Under the pieces are notes generated by a model. It made no database searches. It worked only from the letters and a program-made list of their open reading frames with translations, and had not been told where the DNA came from. Shown here piece by piece: positions 8,861-18,105 of a DNA stretch of 64,000 nt; the stretch's first letter is position 1; each line of letters opens with the position of its first letter. Where the stretch lies: assembly GCF_041902845.1 (NCBI RefSeq), contig NZ_CP159486.1, positions 3,844,001 to 3,908,000 of the forward strand, given 5' to 3'. The DNA comes from Limibacterium fermenti. Lineage in GTDB: Bacteria > Bacteroidota > Bacteroidia > Bacteroidales > Dysgonomonadaceae. Both the position numbers and the translations under genes were made by a program.

Positions 8861-9700
8861 ATGAATAAAAAGAAAATTCTATTGGTCAGTGATTTGCCGG
8901 GATATGGCAAAGTCGCTTTGTCGGCCATGTTTCCCATTTTCTCTCATTTGGGATTTACGACGTACAACCTGCCCACGGCATTGGTTTCGAATACGTTCAA
9001 TTATGGCGATTATGCCATGTTGGACACGTTTTCCTATATGGAAAACACGTTGAAGGTGTGGCGGAAATTGAATTTCAGACATGATTGTATCTGTACGGGG
9101 TTTGTGGTTTCGAGCAAGCAGGTGAAAATCATTTGTGAATATATCCGGGAGCAACGCGCGCTCAATCCCAAGTTGTATGTTGTGGCCGATCCGATTATGG
9201 CCGACGACGGTAAGCTCTATAATGGAATCGCGGTGGATACGGTCGATTATATGCGGTCGATGATTGAAGCGGCCGACCTCATCGTCCCGAATTTCACCGA
9301 GGCTACTTTTCTTACCGGCCGTTTCGTGGGCGCGCGAACCATCGATGCCGGAGGATTACGCGAAATCATCGACCGGTTGAGAGGCCGTAAAGAGCGTTCG
9401 GTGGTGATTACGAGCGTTGTGGATGACGTTACGGGCGCTCATAGCGTAAGCGGATATGACCGCGAAAGCGACGCGTACTTTACGGTTCCGTTCGACTACC
9501 TCCCTTGCAGCGTTCCGGGTACGGGCGATATTTTCCTTTCGTTTCTGGTCAGTTATAAACTACAGGGATTTGCCTTGCAAGATGCGGTAAAAAAAGCCGC
9601 CGAAACGGTTTTCCGCTTGATTTGGCTCAATAAAGATAATCCCGATACATTCAGCGGCATTCCTCTCGAGGAATACTTGCATCAGATAGGGGAGGATTAA
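8861..9700 (+). CDS. Pyridoxal/pyridoxamine kinase (PfkB/ribokinase-like)
   Basis: 279 residues from ATG 8861 (MNKKKILLVSDLPGYGKV). Motifs of the PdxK/PdxY group are present: an N-terminal SDLPGYGKVALSA substrate segment, ADPIMADDGKLY in the middle, VPNFTEATFLTG, and the anion-hole/catalytic GTGDIF near residue 227. The enzyme phosphorylates vitamin B6 vitamers with ATP in the cytosol. The start is fixed by the promoter at 8784-8813. It is monocistronic and convergent with the response regulator gene. Whether pyridoxal or pyridoxamine is preferred cannot be told. Confidence 0.88.
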   Translation: MNKKKILLVSDLPGYGKVALSAMFPIFSHLGFTTYNLPTALVSNTFNYGDYAMLDTFSYMENTLKVWRKLNFRHDCICTGFVVSSKQVKIICEYIREQRALNPKLYVVADPIMADDGKLYNGIAVDTVDYMRSMIEAADLIVPNFTEATFLTGRFVGARTIDAGGLREIIDRLRGRKERSVVITSVVDDVTGAHSVSGYDRESDAYFTVPFDYLPCSVPGTGDIFLSFLVSYKLQGFALQDAVKKAAETVFRLIWLNKDNPDTFSGIPLEEYLHQIGED

Positions 9701-9718
9701 GTGGGAGGAAAGTGGCGC

Positions 9719-10402
9719 TCATAACTTTTCACAGAGCATGTATCCTTTTTTCACGACCGAAATAATTCTCAGAGTTTTATCGAGTTGCAGCGCGCGTCGC
9801 AAATAGGTTATTTGCACATTCAATGCGAGCGAATTGGTATAATTGTCGGCGCCCCAAACCGTGTTTAGCAGCAAGTCTCGGCTTACCGTTTCGTTGATAC
9901 TTTCTATCAGAAGGCGCAAGATATCGGCCTGACGGGAGGTAATGATGGTCTTGGTATTTCCGGTGATGAGTTCGTTGGTGGTGTAATGGAACGACGTATT
10001 GCCCACTTTGTAAATCCGTTGTACCGTTTCGGAAGCATGTCCCAACCGCTCTTCTATCCGCGCCAGTAACTCCTCCGGATAAAAGGGTTTGGCGAGGTAA
10101 TCATTCCCTTTTAGTTGGAAGCCTTTTAACCGGTCGGTTTTGTCGCTACGGTCGGTTAGGAAAAAAATAAGAACTTTGGCGTTTTTCTTGCGAATCGCTT
10201 CAGCCACTTCAAAGCCGTTCGCTTCCGGCATATTTACATCCAGCAGAACGACATTGGGATTTACTTTATCGAAAAGATCTAATGCGATGCGTCCGTTGCC
10301 TGCATACGTCACATCGTAACCGTTTCGCACGAGGAACTCTTTTAGTAAGCGCGAATATTTGAAGTCATCGTCGGCAAAAAGAATTTTTACGGAAGGTTTC
10401 AT
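9719..10402 (-). CDS. OmpR-family response regulator
   Basis: 227 residues: receiver domain 1-120 with the acidic pocket DDD at 11-13 and phospho-acceptor Asp55 (LLDVNMPE), Lys near 105 (LAKPF), and a C-terminal winged-helix DNA-binding domain (about 130-227). It overlaps the histidine kinase gene by 4 bases (ATGA), so it is the cognate partner. The layout resembles the RprX/RprY-type systems of Bacteroides. The neighbouring divergent GLPGLI/outer-membrane operon is a plausible target, but no binding site was identified. Confidence 0.92.
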   Translation of the reverse strand: MKPSVKILFADDDFKYSRLLKEFLVRNGYDVTYAGNGRIALDLFDKVNPNVVLLDVNMPEANGFEVAEAIRKKNAKVLIFFLTDRSDKTDRLKGFQLKGNDYLAKPFYPEELLARIEERLGHASETVQRIYKVGNTSFHYTTNELITGNTKTIITSRQADILRLLIESINETVSRDLLLNTVWGADNYTNSLALNVQITYLRRALQLDKTLRIISVVKKGYMLCEKL

Positions 10403-11967
10403 TGCTGCGGTATTTTTACGGTGACGGTTGTGCCGTTATTGGGCTTCGATTGTATTTCGATAGTTCCCCCGTGAGCTTCTACGGCCATTTTTACATAGCT
10501 CAATCCCAATCCCATTCCGGGAAGGGATGTTACGTATGCATTCTTCGAGCGGAAAAACGGGTCGAAAACATGGCTTTGCTCCGAGGGTGCAATTCCGATT
10601 CCATTGTCCGATATACTGAAAAATAAATGATTGTCCCGATTTTCGGCACGGAAGCGAATCGTCGCTTCGTCGCCCGAATACTTTACGGCATTTTCCAACA
10701 GATTGATAATGATATTACTCATTACCGTTTTATCAGCGGTTATGAAAAGGGGCGCATGGGAAATAGGCCTTTCGATGCGGAGAGGTTTTTCCGTGTTTCT
10801 TCGTATATTTTCTACGCAATCATTCAAGAGCGCCGGGAAGTCGAAAAACGAAAAGAGTAAACTCTCCTTCATCGTTTCCGCCTGGTTTACGTCGCGGAGT
10901 TTTTGCAGATAAGAGGTCAGGTTATCGGTTTCGATACGGGCATTATTCAGCATTTCCGATTCTCCCGACACAGAATGTTGAAGATAGGAAACAATGGTTT
11001 TCAAAGTCTGTATCGGACGTTTCAATTCATGAATCGTCGTATTGACAAAATTCTGCCGTAATTTGCCGATGCGCTGTTGCCGCGAAATAGTTTGTATCTG
11101 AAGCGATAAGCAGACGATCAGTACGATAAGGAAAATCATGCTTACAATGATTTGAATCGCCATGGTTTTGATTATCCGGGCGGGAACCAGCGGAACGTTT
11201 ACGTTTGCAATCTTTCTTTTCAGGATATTGTAAGGAATCACCACGGTAACCGAAGGGCTTATCACCGACAGATTTTTAATCGTTTTCGGTAGCCATAAGA
11301 CCGAATCGCCGGACAGCGATAACGTGTCAATGCGGGTTCCCGTATTGCCTGTTTTTTGTTGTATTAAGCTATCCATATCGCTTATTTTAAACGGTGAATT
11401 CATATCGGCAAGAAATACATCCACGGCATCGTAAACCAGATTCTGATTTTCCGCGGTTTTGAAACGGAAAACGGTCGAGAGCGTGGAGTCTGTTTCGAAT
11501 AGTTTTTCCTTCCATTTCGTTGTGGAATCTTTTTGTAGTGTCGTTATTGTATCCGTCAGAAGTAGATTTTTATTGATTTCCTTCAGGAGGTATTCGGTCT
11601 TTTTTTGCGGGTCATCAATGCTGTCCCGCGAATGTTGTATCGCGGGTTTCTCCGGATTCTTGACGGTATTGATGGAAATAGTCCAATCGGTGGTCGATTT
11701 CTTTAAATCGGAAAGATAGAGGGTATATGTCTCTTGATTCAAATTCGTATTATAGGCCTTCAAATTTTCGCGTTGAGTTTTTAGTTTTGCTTTTCGCCAT
11801 GCCTTATAGTCGTCCCAAGCCGATAACGTTTGAGCGCTTACTTCATCTGCCGATTTTTCGAGCGCAAACCGGTATTGATTGTATAACCAATATCCTTGTA
11901 AAAGTATCACGAACAATGCTGCCGTGATACTTAACGACCAAATTAATTTTATTTTCCCCGATTTCAT
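10399..11967 (-). CDS. Membrane sensor histidine kinase
   Basis: 522 residues from ATG 11967; an in-frame start at 12006 lies upstream of the likely -7 box and is rejected. TM1 is near residues 5-27, an extracytoplasmic sensor domain follows, TM2 is near 275-297 (IQIIVSMIFLIVLIVCLSLQ). Then come the H-box TTIHELKRPIQTLK, N-box IIINLLENAVKYSG, G1 DNGIGIAP and G2 GMGLGLSYVK. It autophosphorylates on His and passes phosphate to the coupled regulator. The signal is unknown; the sensor region matches no named domain I recognise. Confidence 0.92.
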   Translation of the reverse strand: MKSGKIKLIWSLSITAALFVILLQGYWLYNQYRFALEKSADEVSAQTLSAWDDYKAWRKAKLKTQRENLKAYNTNLNQETYTLYLSDLKKSTTDWTISINTVKNPEKPAIQHSRDSIDDPQKKTEYLLKEINKNLLLTDTITTLQKDSTTKWKEKLFETDSTLSTVFRFKTAENQNLVYDAVDVFLADMNSPFKISDMDSLIQQKTGNTGTRIDTLSLSGDSVLWLPKTIKNLSVISPSVTVVIPYNILKRKIANVNVPLVPARIIKTMAIQIIVSMIFLIVLIVCLSLQIQTISRQQRIGKLRQNFVNTTIHELKRPIQTLKTIVSYLQHSVSGESEMLNNARIETDNLTSYLQKLRDVNQAETMKESLLFSFFDFPALLNDCVENIRRNTEKPLRIERPISHAPLFITADKTVMSNIIINLLENAVKYSGDEATIRFRAENRDNHLFFSISDNGIGIAPSEQSHVFDPFFRSKNAYVTSLPGMGLGLSYVKMAVEAHGGTIEIQSKPNNGTTVTVKIPQQ

Positions 11968-11989
11968 ACCGATTCTATTGATTTCGGAA

Positions 11990-11997
11990 CAAAGATA
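11990..11997 (-). promoter_or_regulatory. -7 box for the two-component operon
   Basis: TATCTTTG on the minus strand, about 22 bases before ATG 11967. A convincing -33 box is not seen. It lies about 100 bases from the divergent GLPGLI promoter. Confidence 0.45.
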
Positions 11998-12072
11998 CGC
12001 GTTCACACAAAGACCGGAGGGGTTTTTCCGGACAAATTTTGCCGGAGTAATATTTCAGTAATATGAAATTCG

Positions 12073-12102
12073 TTGCCGGCCATCGGTGAGAGCGTATATT
12101 TG
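12073..12102 (+). promoter_or_regulatory. Promoter for the GLPGLI/outer membrane operon
   Basis: TTG (12073-12075) and TATATTTG (12095-12102), 19-base spacer, 18 bases before ATG 12121. It overlaps an alternative upstream start at 12073, which is therefore rejected. Confidence 0.6.
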
Positions 12103-12120
12103 TCCGAAAAAAGATGCTTT

Positions 12121-12981
12121 ATGAAAAGAATTTTGTTTTTTACCGCCTTGTTTTCGATTGGCCTGACCGTGTTCGGGCAGCGTATCACGATTGCCGATTT
12201 CAGTTCGTACGGAGCTAAATTGCAACCGCTTGATTCGCTTGTTTTTTCGATACAGTACGCTGTTTCCTTCGTGGAAGATACGAAGAATCCTGATAACCTC
12301 ACTCAAGAGACGATGATGCTACGGATAGGGAGGAATGTATCGGAATATTACAGTTATACGTCCTTTATAGCCGATTCCGTACTCCGTGCGGATATTCGGG
12401 CGAAGGCGTCGCAACAAACCATTAACGACCATCTGCGGCAATATGGTTTCGGTGCGATTTCACACCGTATTTATAAAAATTATCCCCGTGGGCGATTGAC
12501 ATTGCTCGACCGTGTTGCTACGGATAATTTCGTGGTCGAAGAACCGATGCCGAAAATAGAATGGACAATTCATTCCGATACGATGACTGTCTGCGGTTAT
12601 TCGTGCCGCAAAGCGACGGGCGGCCTTTACGGGCGCGACTACGAAGTGTGGTTTACGCTTGACATTCCACGTAGCGACGGGCCATGGAAACTGCACGGAT
12701 TGCCGGGATTAATTCTGAAAGCGGAAGATACGCACAAGCATTACCGCTTCGAGTGTACCGGCATCGAGCAAAACCGCGCTTCTTCCCTGATTGAAATTTC
12801 GGAAACCTCCCGTAGAAAGGTTTCCCGTAAGGAATTGAACAAGCAGCATGAGCGTTTTAACGCCGATCCGCAGGGATATATAAAAGTAAATGCACCGAAC
12901 GTAGCGGTTACCGTAAAGGATGAAATGGGGAATGATATCAAAAAATTGAGCAATCCCTATAATCCGATAGAATTGAATTAA
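12121..12981 (+). CDS. GLPGLI family protein
   Basis: 286 residues with a Sec signal peptide (MKRILFFTALFSIGLTVFGQ). The family-naming motif GLPGLIL occurs near residue 195, preceded by a YEVWFTLDIP strand typical of these proteins. GLPGLI proteins are periplasmic or outer-membrane-associated, of unknown biochemical role, and are normally encoded next to a TonB-type barrel, as here: stop and next start overlap as TAATG. Divergent from the two-component system. Family assignment is sure; function is unknown. Confidence 0.85.
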   Translation: MKRILFFTALFSIGLTVFGQRITIADFSSYGAKLQPLDSLVFSIQYAVSFVEDTKNPDNLTQETMMLRIGRNVSEYYSYTSFIADSVLRADIRAKASQQTINDHLRQYGFGAISHRIYKNYPRGRLTLLDRVATDNFVVEEPMPKIEWTIHSDTMTVCGYSCRKATGGLYGRDYEVWFTLDIPRSDGPWKLHGLPGLILKAEDTHKHYRFECTGIEQNRASSLIEISETSRRKVSRKELNKQHERFNADPQGYIKVNAPNVAVTVKDEMGNDIKKLSNPYNPIELN

Positions 12982-15473
12982 TGGTTAAACAAATACTCTG
13001 CTTTTTATGCGTGGGGGCATTTTCCTGTTGTTTTCGGGGGAATGCCCAGCACACGCTTTCCGGCACCGTAAGGGATGCCGAAACCGGTGAACCGCTCGAC
13101 GCTGCTGCTGCTGCGCTTGTATTGAAAGGGGGGCAAACGATCGCTTTTTCTTTCAGTAATGAAAAAGGAGAGTTCTCCGTCCCGTTGAACATTTCACCGG
13201 ATACGCTTACCCTTTCGGTTTCGTTAATGGGTTATGCGCCTTTCTCGGAGAGGATCGGTAACCGGAGGGTGTTTTCTGTTCAGATGGTATCTTCACCTAT
13301 CCGGCTGAAGGAAGTCACCATTCGTCCCGGCCGAATATGGGGGCGGAGCGACACGATACGGTATGATGCCTCCCGGTTCCTGCGTGAAAACGATAAAACG
13401 GTCGAAGATTTAATGAAGCGCCTGCCCGGCATTCAGGTCTCCGACAACGGAGACATTCAATACAAGGGCAAAGCCATCGGGACGATGTATGTGGAAGGAT
13501 TGGATTTGATGGACGGCCGTTACAAAAGCGTGAGCCGCAATCTTTCCTCACAGTCGGTCAAAGAAGTGGAAGTATTGGATAATCATCAACGCATTAAATC
13601 GTTGGAAGGAAAGGTCCCGAGCGATGTAGCCGATATCAATATCAAACTCAAAGACAGCTTCAAAGATAAATGGAATTTCAATCCCAACGTTGCGGCCGGC
13701 TTTTCAGCGGATGATTTTTTATATGAAGCCGAAGCCAATGCCTTGCAGATTGCCCGCAAAAGCCAATCCCTTTATGCATTAAAGTTGTCCGATACCGGAA
13801 ACGGCATTACCCGGGAGGCCGACAAAGGGATAGACGATATGCTTGCACTGCCGGATTATCGTTTGTTGCCGTCGAGGACCATTACCGCACCGTTGAAGGA
13901 AAGACGGTGGCTTTTTAATGATGCCGCCGTCGCTACGGGCAACCGTTTGTATCGATTGGGCGGAGATTCGCGGTTAAAGGTGAATGTCTTTTACACGCAA
14001 GATGACATTATGCAGCAAACCAATTCCGTTACGACTTATTTTAATCCGGAGGATACGCTGACAATTGAAGAAAATAAAAATAGCCGTTTGAAAAGCGGGC
14101 AATTACATTTATCGGCCGATTATGAAGACAATGCTTCGACGCATTATTTGCGGAATAAACTGGATTTTCATTTCGAAAACAATCTTGTGAATACCGGCAT
14201 TTCGGGTAGCTATAAGGTTGCGCAGCGACAGAGCGATAAAGCGATTGCCTTACTGGATAATTTCAGTATTACCCGCACGTCGGCCGGCGGAAACGTGTTT
14301 CAGTTGAAATCCCTTGTCGGGTACTGGCGGCGGCGCGAACGTTTGGATTTCAACCGGCGCGAACAACCTTTGCCGTTGCAAGGCTTTTATGCGCATGCCG
14401 AATCGGGTTGGATCATCCGGCAAACAAAAATAGCCCAGCATTATACGGCAGGAGTTTCCATCGATTTTAATAACTTGAAGACCCATCATCGTTTGTGGGC
14501 GACTCCCGCGTACGAGTATTTGCTTCGCTCTCTTAAATTCAATCTGTCGATTCCTTTACAGACTGTTTTGTTTCCGGACAATCGGGAACCGTTGTTCCTT
14601 CGGGCAATTCATTTCAAGACGGATTATAAAATAAATTATGCGTGGAACGCCCGTCTATCGGCACAGTATAGGAAAGAATTAAACGATATAACGGCATTTT
14701 ACCGGCACTCGTATTTTACCGATTACCGTACCGTCGTCAAAAATGAAACCGGCATACCCACTACTGTCAAACAGCTTTATACGTTGCGCACGGAGTATAA
14801 AAATACGTTGCAGGAGTTTTTTGTGACGATCGATTGGCTTGCGTCGCATAGCAGGGTAAACCACACCTTCGAACAAAGCGTCGAGGACAATGTCTTCCGG
14901 TGGACGCGCCGTTATACGCCGCATGTCGAGTCGGCTTACGCGATAAATACGATTGTCTCGAAAGGCTTCTTCGATATAAACACCAAGGTATCGCTCGAGG
15001 CATCGTACGGATACAATCGGTCTGCGCAAATTCGCGAGAGCGAGTTATTGCCCTATTCTTTTCATACACTCCTGTTGAAGCCGGCTTTCAGCCTATCGCC
15101 CTCCCATCATACCGAAATCGACAACAACGGCGAATTGCAGCGAAATTTATCGTCGTTTAATCATCGAGCATTAAACGGTTTGTGGAATATGAACCACAAG
15201 GTTTCATTCTACTATATGCAACGCCGGTTCGATGCGTCTGTTGCGGGTGAATATGTTCGCAATGAAATCACTCGTGACAATGCGGTCAATCTTCTTTTTA
15301 TGGATATTTCGGCTTCTTATAAGATGGACAGGATAACGATACAATTACAATGGAAGAATGTGTTGAATCATCGTAATTATACCTATACCTCCTATAATCC
15401 CTTGTCGGTGTATTCGACGCAAAGAAGCATTCGCCCTCGGGAAATAGTCTTGACGGTGAAAGCAGCGCTCTAA
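12981..15473 (+). CDS. Outer membrane beta-barrel protein with carboxypeptidase-regulatory-like domain
   Basis: 830 residues: signal peptide (to about residue 22), a CarboxypepD_reg-like beta-sandwich at about 25-105 (HTLSGTVRDAETGEPLDAA), a plug-like segment with KRLPGIQVSDNGDIQYKG at about 150, then a long beta-barrel to the C-terminus (ending VLTVKAAL). It looks like the TonB-receptor-related barrel that accompanies GLPGLI proteins. The start codon overlaps the GLPGLI stop by one base, so the pair is co-expressed. Substrate unknown. Its 3' end overlaps convergent dnaX by 4 bases. Confidence 0.85.
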   Translation: MVKQILCFLCVGAFSCCFRGNAQHTLSGTVRDAETGEPLDAAAAALVLKGGQTIAFSFSNEKGEFSVPLNISPDTLTLSVSLMGYAPFSERIGNRRVFSVQMVSSPIRLKEVTIRPGRIWGRSDTIRYDASRFLRENDKTVEDLMKRLPGIQVSDNGDIQYKGKAIGTMYVEGLDLMDGRYKSVSRNLSSQSVKEVEVLDNHQRIKSLEGKVPSDVADINIKLKDSFKDKWNFNPNVAAGFSADDFLYEAEANALQIARKSQSLYALKLSDTGNGITREADKGIDDMLALPDYRLLPSRTITAPLKERRWLFNDAAVATGNRLYRLGGDSRLKVNVFYTQDDIMQQTNSVTTYFNPEDTLTIEENKNSRLKSGQLHLSADYEDNASTHYLRNKLDFHFENNLVNTGISGSYKVAQRQSDKAIALLDNFSITRTSAGGNVFQLKSLVGYWRRRERLDFNRREQPLPLQGFYAHAESGWIIRQTKIAQHYTAGVSIDFNNLKTHHRLWATPAYEYLLRSLKFNLSIPLQTVLFPDNREPLFLRAIHFKTDYKINYAWNARLSAQYRKELNDITAFYRHSYFTDYRTVVKNETGIPTTVKQLYTLRTEYKNTLQEFFVTIDWLASHSRVNHTFEQSVEDNVFRWTRRYTPHVESAYAINTIVSKGFFDINTKVSLEASYGYNRSAQIRESELLPYSFHTLLLKPAFSLSPSHHTEIDNNGELQRNLSSFNHRALNGLWNMNHKVSFYYMQRRFDASVAGEYVRNEITRDNAVNLLFMDISASYKMDRITIQLQWKNVLNHRNYTYTSYNPLSVYSTQRSIRPREIVLTVKAAL

Positions 15474-17269
15474 CTCAGTTCCAGTCCGAATTCGTCCGAT
15501 AGTTTTTGCAACGAAGGGTTTTTTTGCACCATCTCATCGAAGATTTCATGGGAGGTCATCGGCTTTTTGATCACATTTTGGTCCGAAATCTTAATGGTCA
15601 TGGTGATGTCGTCGTTATGCAGTTTTTCACGCAAAAACGTCAGGATATCCAAGCTGTTGTCTTCCAAGTATTGCTTATTGATTTCGGTATTTACTTCGAC
15701 TTGAAATAACGTGTCGCTTAGCATTTTGGGAATGTATAGCGACATCGTATTTTGCAATAGCTTTTCTTCGTGCAAGTTATCGGCAAACTCTTTCCAGTTG
15801 CGAATTAATTCTTTTTCCGAAAATAAATCGGACCCGTTCTGTTTCGTATTGGAGAACGCTTGCCGTTTTTCCGGCTCTTTTTTTTCGCCCATCGACGAAA
15901 TGGATATGCCCATGCCCGAGAGCGAGACTGTTCTCTTTTTGAGAGGCGTTGCGGCTTCGGGCGGAACGCTCTTGTCTTCCGCCGCCTTTACCGGCTCTTC
16001 TTTGGGTTGGGGCGATGCTTGTGCAACCGGTTTCGAAGCAGAAACGGCTGGCTGCCGGCTCATTTCCGGAATGGGTGGCGTGTAAGACGCGGAAGATTCT
16101 TTCTTATCCGGTAGGGAGATCGGTTTCAGCTCTTTTTTTTTGTCTTCAGGATGTAACGGGGTTTGGGTTCCCTTCCTTTCCGATAATTGGCACAAGCGGA
16201 TAAGCGTCAGTTCCACCAGCAAGCGTTTGTTTTTGCTGAAGCGATAACTCAGGTCGCAGTCGTTGGCAATTTCGATGGCCTTGTAAAGGAACCCGACGCT
16301 GCATTTTTTGGCCGTATCGATGTAGCGTTGCCGTATGGAAGCCCCGACTTGAAACAGTTGCGCCGTGATGGAGTCTTTGCAGACCAAAACATCTCGGAAA
16401 TGCGAAGCGATGCCGCTGATGATATACTGTCCTTCGAATCCGCTGTTGAGGATATCGTTCAATATAAGCAGGCAATCGACCACGCTGCCGGCGAGAATGG
16501 CGTCTGTAAGCCGAAAATAATATTCGTAATCCAGCACATTCAGGTTTTCGATGACGGCTTTGTAGGTGATGTGCCCTTGCGTGAAGCTAACCGTTTGGTC
16601 GAAGATAGACAATGCATCGCGCATACCGCCGTCGGCCTTTTGGGCGATGATATTCAGCGCTTCGGGCTCTGCTTCTACCCCCTCTTGTTTGGCGACATAT
16701 TGCAAATGCTCGACAATGTCCGTGATGCTGATGCGGTTGAAATCGTACACCTGGCAGCGTGACAGAATCGTCGGAATGATCTTATGCTTCTCGGTGGTGG
16801 CGAGGATGAAGATGGCATGGGCAGGAGGTTCTTCGAGCGTTTTTAAAAACGAGTTGAAGGCGGCCGTGGAGAGCATGTGCACCTCATCGACGATATACAC
16901 TTTATATTTACCGATTTGGGGAGGAATCCGGACCTGATCGATGAGTGTGCGGATATCATCGACCGAATTGTTCGAAGCGGCGTCGAGCTCGTGGATATTG
17001 TACGAGCGTTGTTCGTTAAACGCCACGCACGATTCGCATTGATTGCATGCTTCGTGTTCGGGTGTCGGGTTCAGGCAGTTGATGGTTTTGGCGAAGATGC
17101 GTGCGCAGGTGGTTTTACCCACACCGCGCGGCCCGCTGAACAAATAAGCATGTGCCAGTTTGTTGTTTGCGATCGCATTCTTTAATGTTGTGGTAAGCGC
17201 CTCTTGGCCTATCACCGAACGAAAGGTGGAGGGCCGGTATTTTCGTGCCGAAACGATGTAATTGTCCAT
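15470..17269 (-). CDS. dnaX: DNA polymerase III subunit gamma/tau
   Basis: 599 residues. The clamp-loader AAA+ module occupies about 1-370, with Walker A GPRGVGKT at 46-53, four zinc-binding cysteines in the CLNPTPEHEACNQCESC region, and the sensor-1 region after EVHMLSTAAFNSFLKTLEEPP. A Pro/Lys-rich linker (about 375-460) and a C-terminal tau-like domain follow. It loads the sliding clamp and couples the replisome. No slippery heptamer with a clear gamma-producing frameshift was identified. It stands alone on this strand and converges on the barrel gene. Confidence 0.96.
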   Translation of the reverse strand: MDNYIVSARKYRPSTFRSVIGQEALTTTLKNAIANNKLAHAYLFSGPRGVGKTTCARIFAKTINCLNPTPEHEACNQCESCVAFNEQRSYNIHELDAASNNSVDDIRTLIDQVRIPPQIGKYKVYIVDEVHMLSTAAFNSFLKTLEEPPAHAIFILATTEKHKIIPTILSRCQVYDFNRISITDIVEHLQYVAKQEGVEAEPEALNIIAQKADGGMRDALSIFDQTVSFTQGHITYKAVIENLNVLDYEYYFRLTDAILAGSVVDCLLILNDILNSGFEGQYIISGIASHFRDVLVCKDSITAQLFQVGASIRQRYIDTAKKCSVGFLYKAIEIANDCDLSYRFSKNKRLLVELTLIRLCQLSERKGTQTPLHPEDKKKELKPISLPDKKESSASYTPPIPEMSRQPAVSASKPVAQASPQPKEEPVKAAEDKSVPPEAATPLKKRTVSLSGMGISISSMGEKKEPEKRQAFSNTKQNGSDLFSEKELIRNWKEFADNLHEEKLLQNTMSLYIPKMLSDTLFQVEVNTEINKQYLEDNSLDILTFLREKLHNDDITMTIKISDQNVIKKPMTSHEIFDEMVQKNPSLQKLSDEFGLELS

Positions 17270-17366
17270 TCTCTATCCGCGAAATTGTTAACTGCAAATA
17301 TACGGTATAAATTTCAATTTATATAATTTAAAATGATTAGCCGCAAAGCGACAGCTCCCGTTTTTT

Positions 17367-17443
17367 AACCCTTCCCCGCTTCGCGGTACTCCGCAACTGT
17401 CCCCTTAGCATAAGGGGACGAGCGAGGAACGAGCGGAGGGGTT
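17367..17443. repeat. Palindromic intergenic repeat (REP/MITE-like)
   Basis: A 77-base imperfect inverted repeat from AACCCTTCCCCGCT to AGCGGAGGGGTT, with a perfect inner hairpin GTCCCCTTA-GCA-TAAGGGGAC at 17399-17419. It sits in the dnaX leader region between genes on the same strand and may also act as a transcription terminator for the upstream gene. No coding potential. Confidence 0.7.
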
Positions 17444-17496
17444 ACACGTTCAGGTTGCTTTCGGCATGCGGATGGTTTGTTCATGACGCGGGGAAA

Positions 17497-18093
17497 TTAC
17501 TTCATATCGTAGACCTTGAGGATTTTGTTGATTTTTTCCTGACGCTTTGCGGCTTTATGGCGTTGGATGGCTCGTACCGGATCGACATCGAAGCCGCTAT
17601 ATCCGGGTGTCGTTATATTCCGGATTTTACGCAGCCATTCGGGAGCGCTCTCTTCATCGATATAGAGTCCTATCCCGTAGTCGTTGCGGGTGTTTAGCCC
17701 TTGTTGGATTTTGCTGTTGGTATCCGGGATGGGAATGACTTTTCCGGTCGAATAGTCATACGCGCTACGGGAAAGCTGATCCGTTTTTGGGTTGGTATAT
17801 TCCAGATTAAGATGAATTTTTTCTTCCGGGGACTCCGGCTCCAAAAGTTCTACTCGATCGTATTGGGTCGGCAGTTTGGTGGTTGGGGAAACTTTTAGGA
17901 CTTCTTTTCTGTCCTGACGTATCTTAAAAGGATCCTTTTTCAGTTCAGGCTTCCCCATCGGCCCGTCGGTAATGAGCGATTGCTTCAGTTGCCGCTTAAA
18001 CTCGTCATCGATACTCTGTGCATGGATATTATCCGCAGCGACGAGAAAAACCGTTGTAACGAAAAACAAATAGGGAATAGCGGGATTTTCCAT
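17497..18093 (-). CDS. Unknown exported protein
   Basis: 198 residues from ATG 18093, preceded by AGGTG at a suitable distance; a GTG three codons earlier is less likely. The N-terminus (MENPAIPYLFFVTTVFLVAADNIHAQ) is a signal peptide. The mature part is hydrophilic, with a Pro-rich middle and a basic C-terminus (HKAAKRQEKINKILKVYDMK). No motif is recognised. It lies 12 bases after the coiled-coil gene on the same strand, so the two probably form one unit. Confidence 0.6.
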   Translation of the reverse strand: MENPAIPYLFFVTTVFLVAADNIHAQSIDDEFKRQLKQSLITDGPMGKPELKKDPFKIRQDRKEVLKVSPTTKLPTQYDRVELLEPESPEEKIHLNLEYTNPKTDQLSRSAYDYSTGKVIPIPDTNSKIQQGLNTRNDYGIGLYIDEESAPEWLRKIRNITTPGYSGFDVDPVRAIQRHKAAKRQEKINKILKVYDMK

Positions 18094-18105
18094 AACGGTC
18101 ACCTG

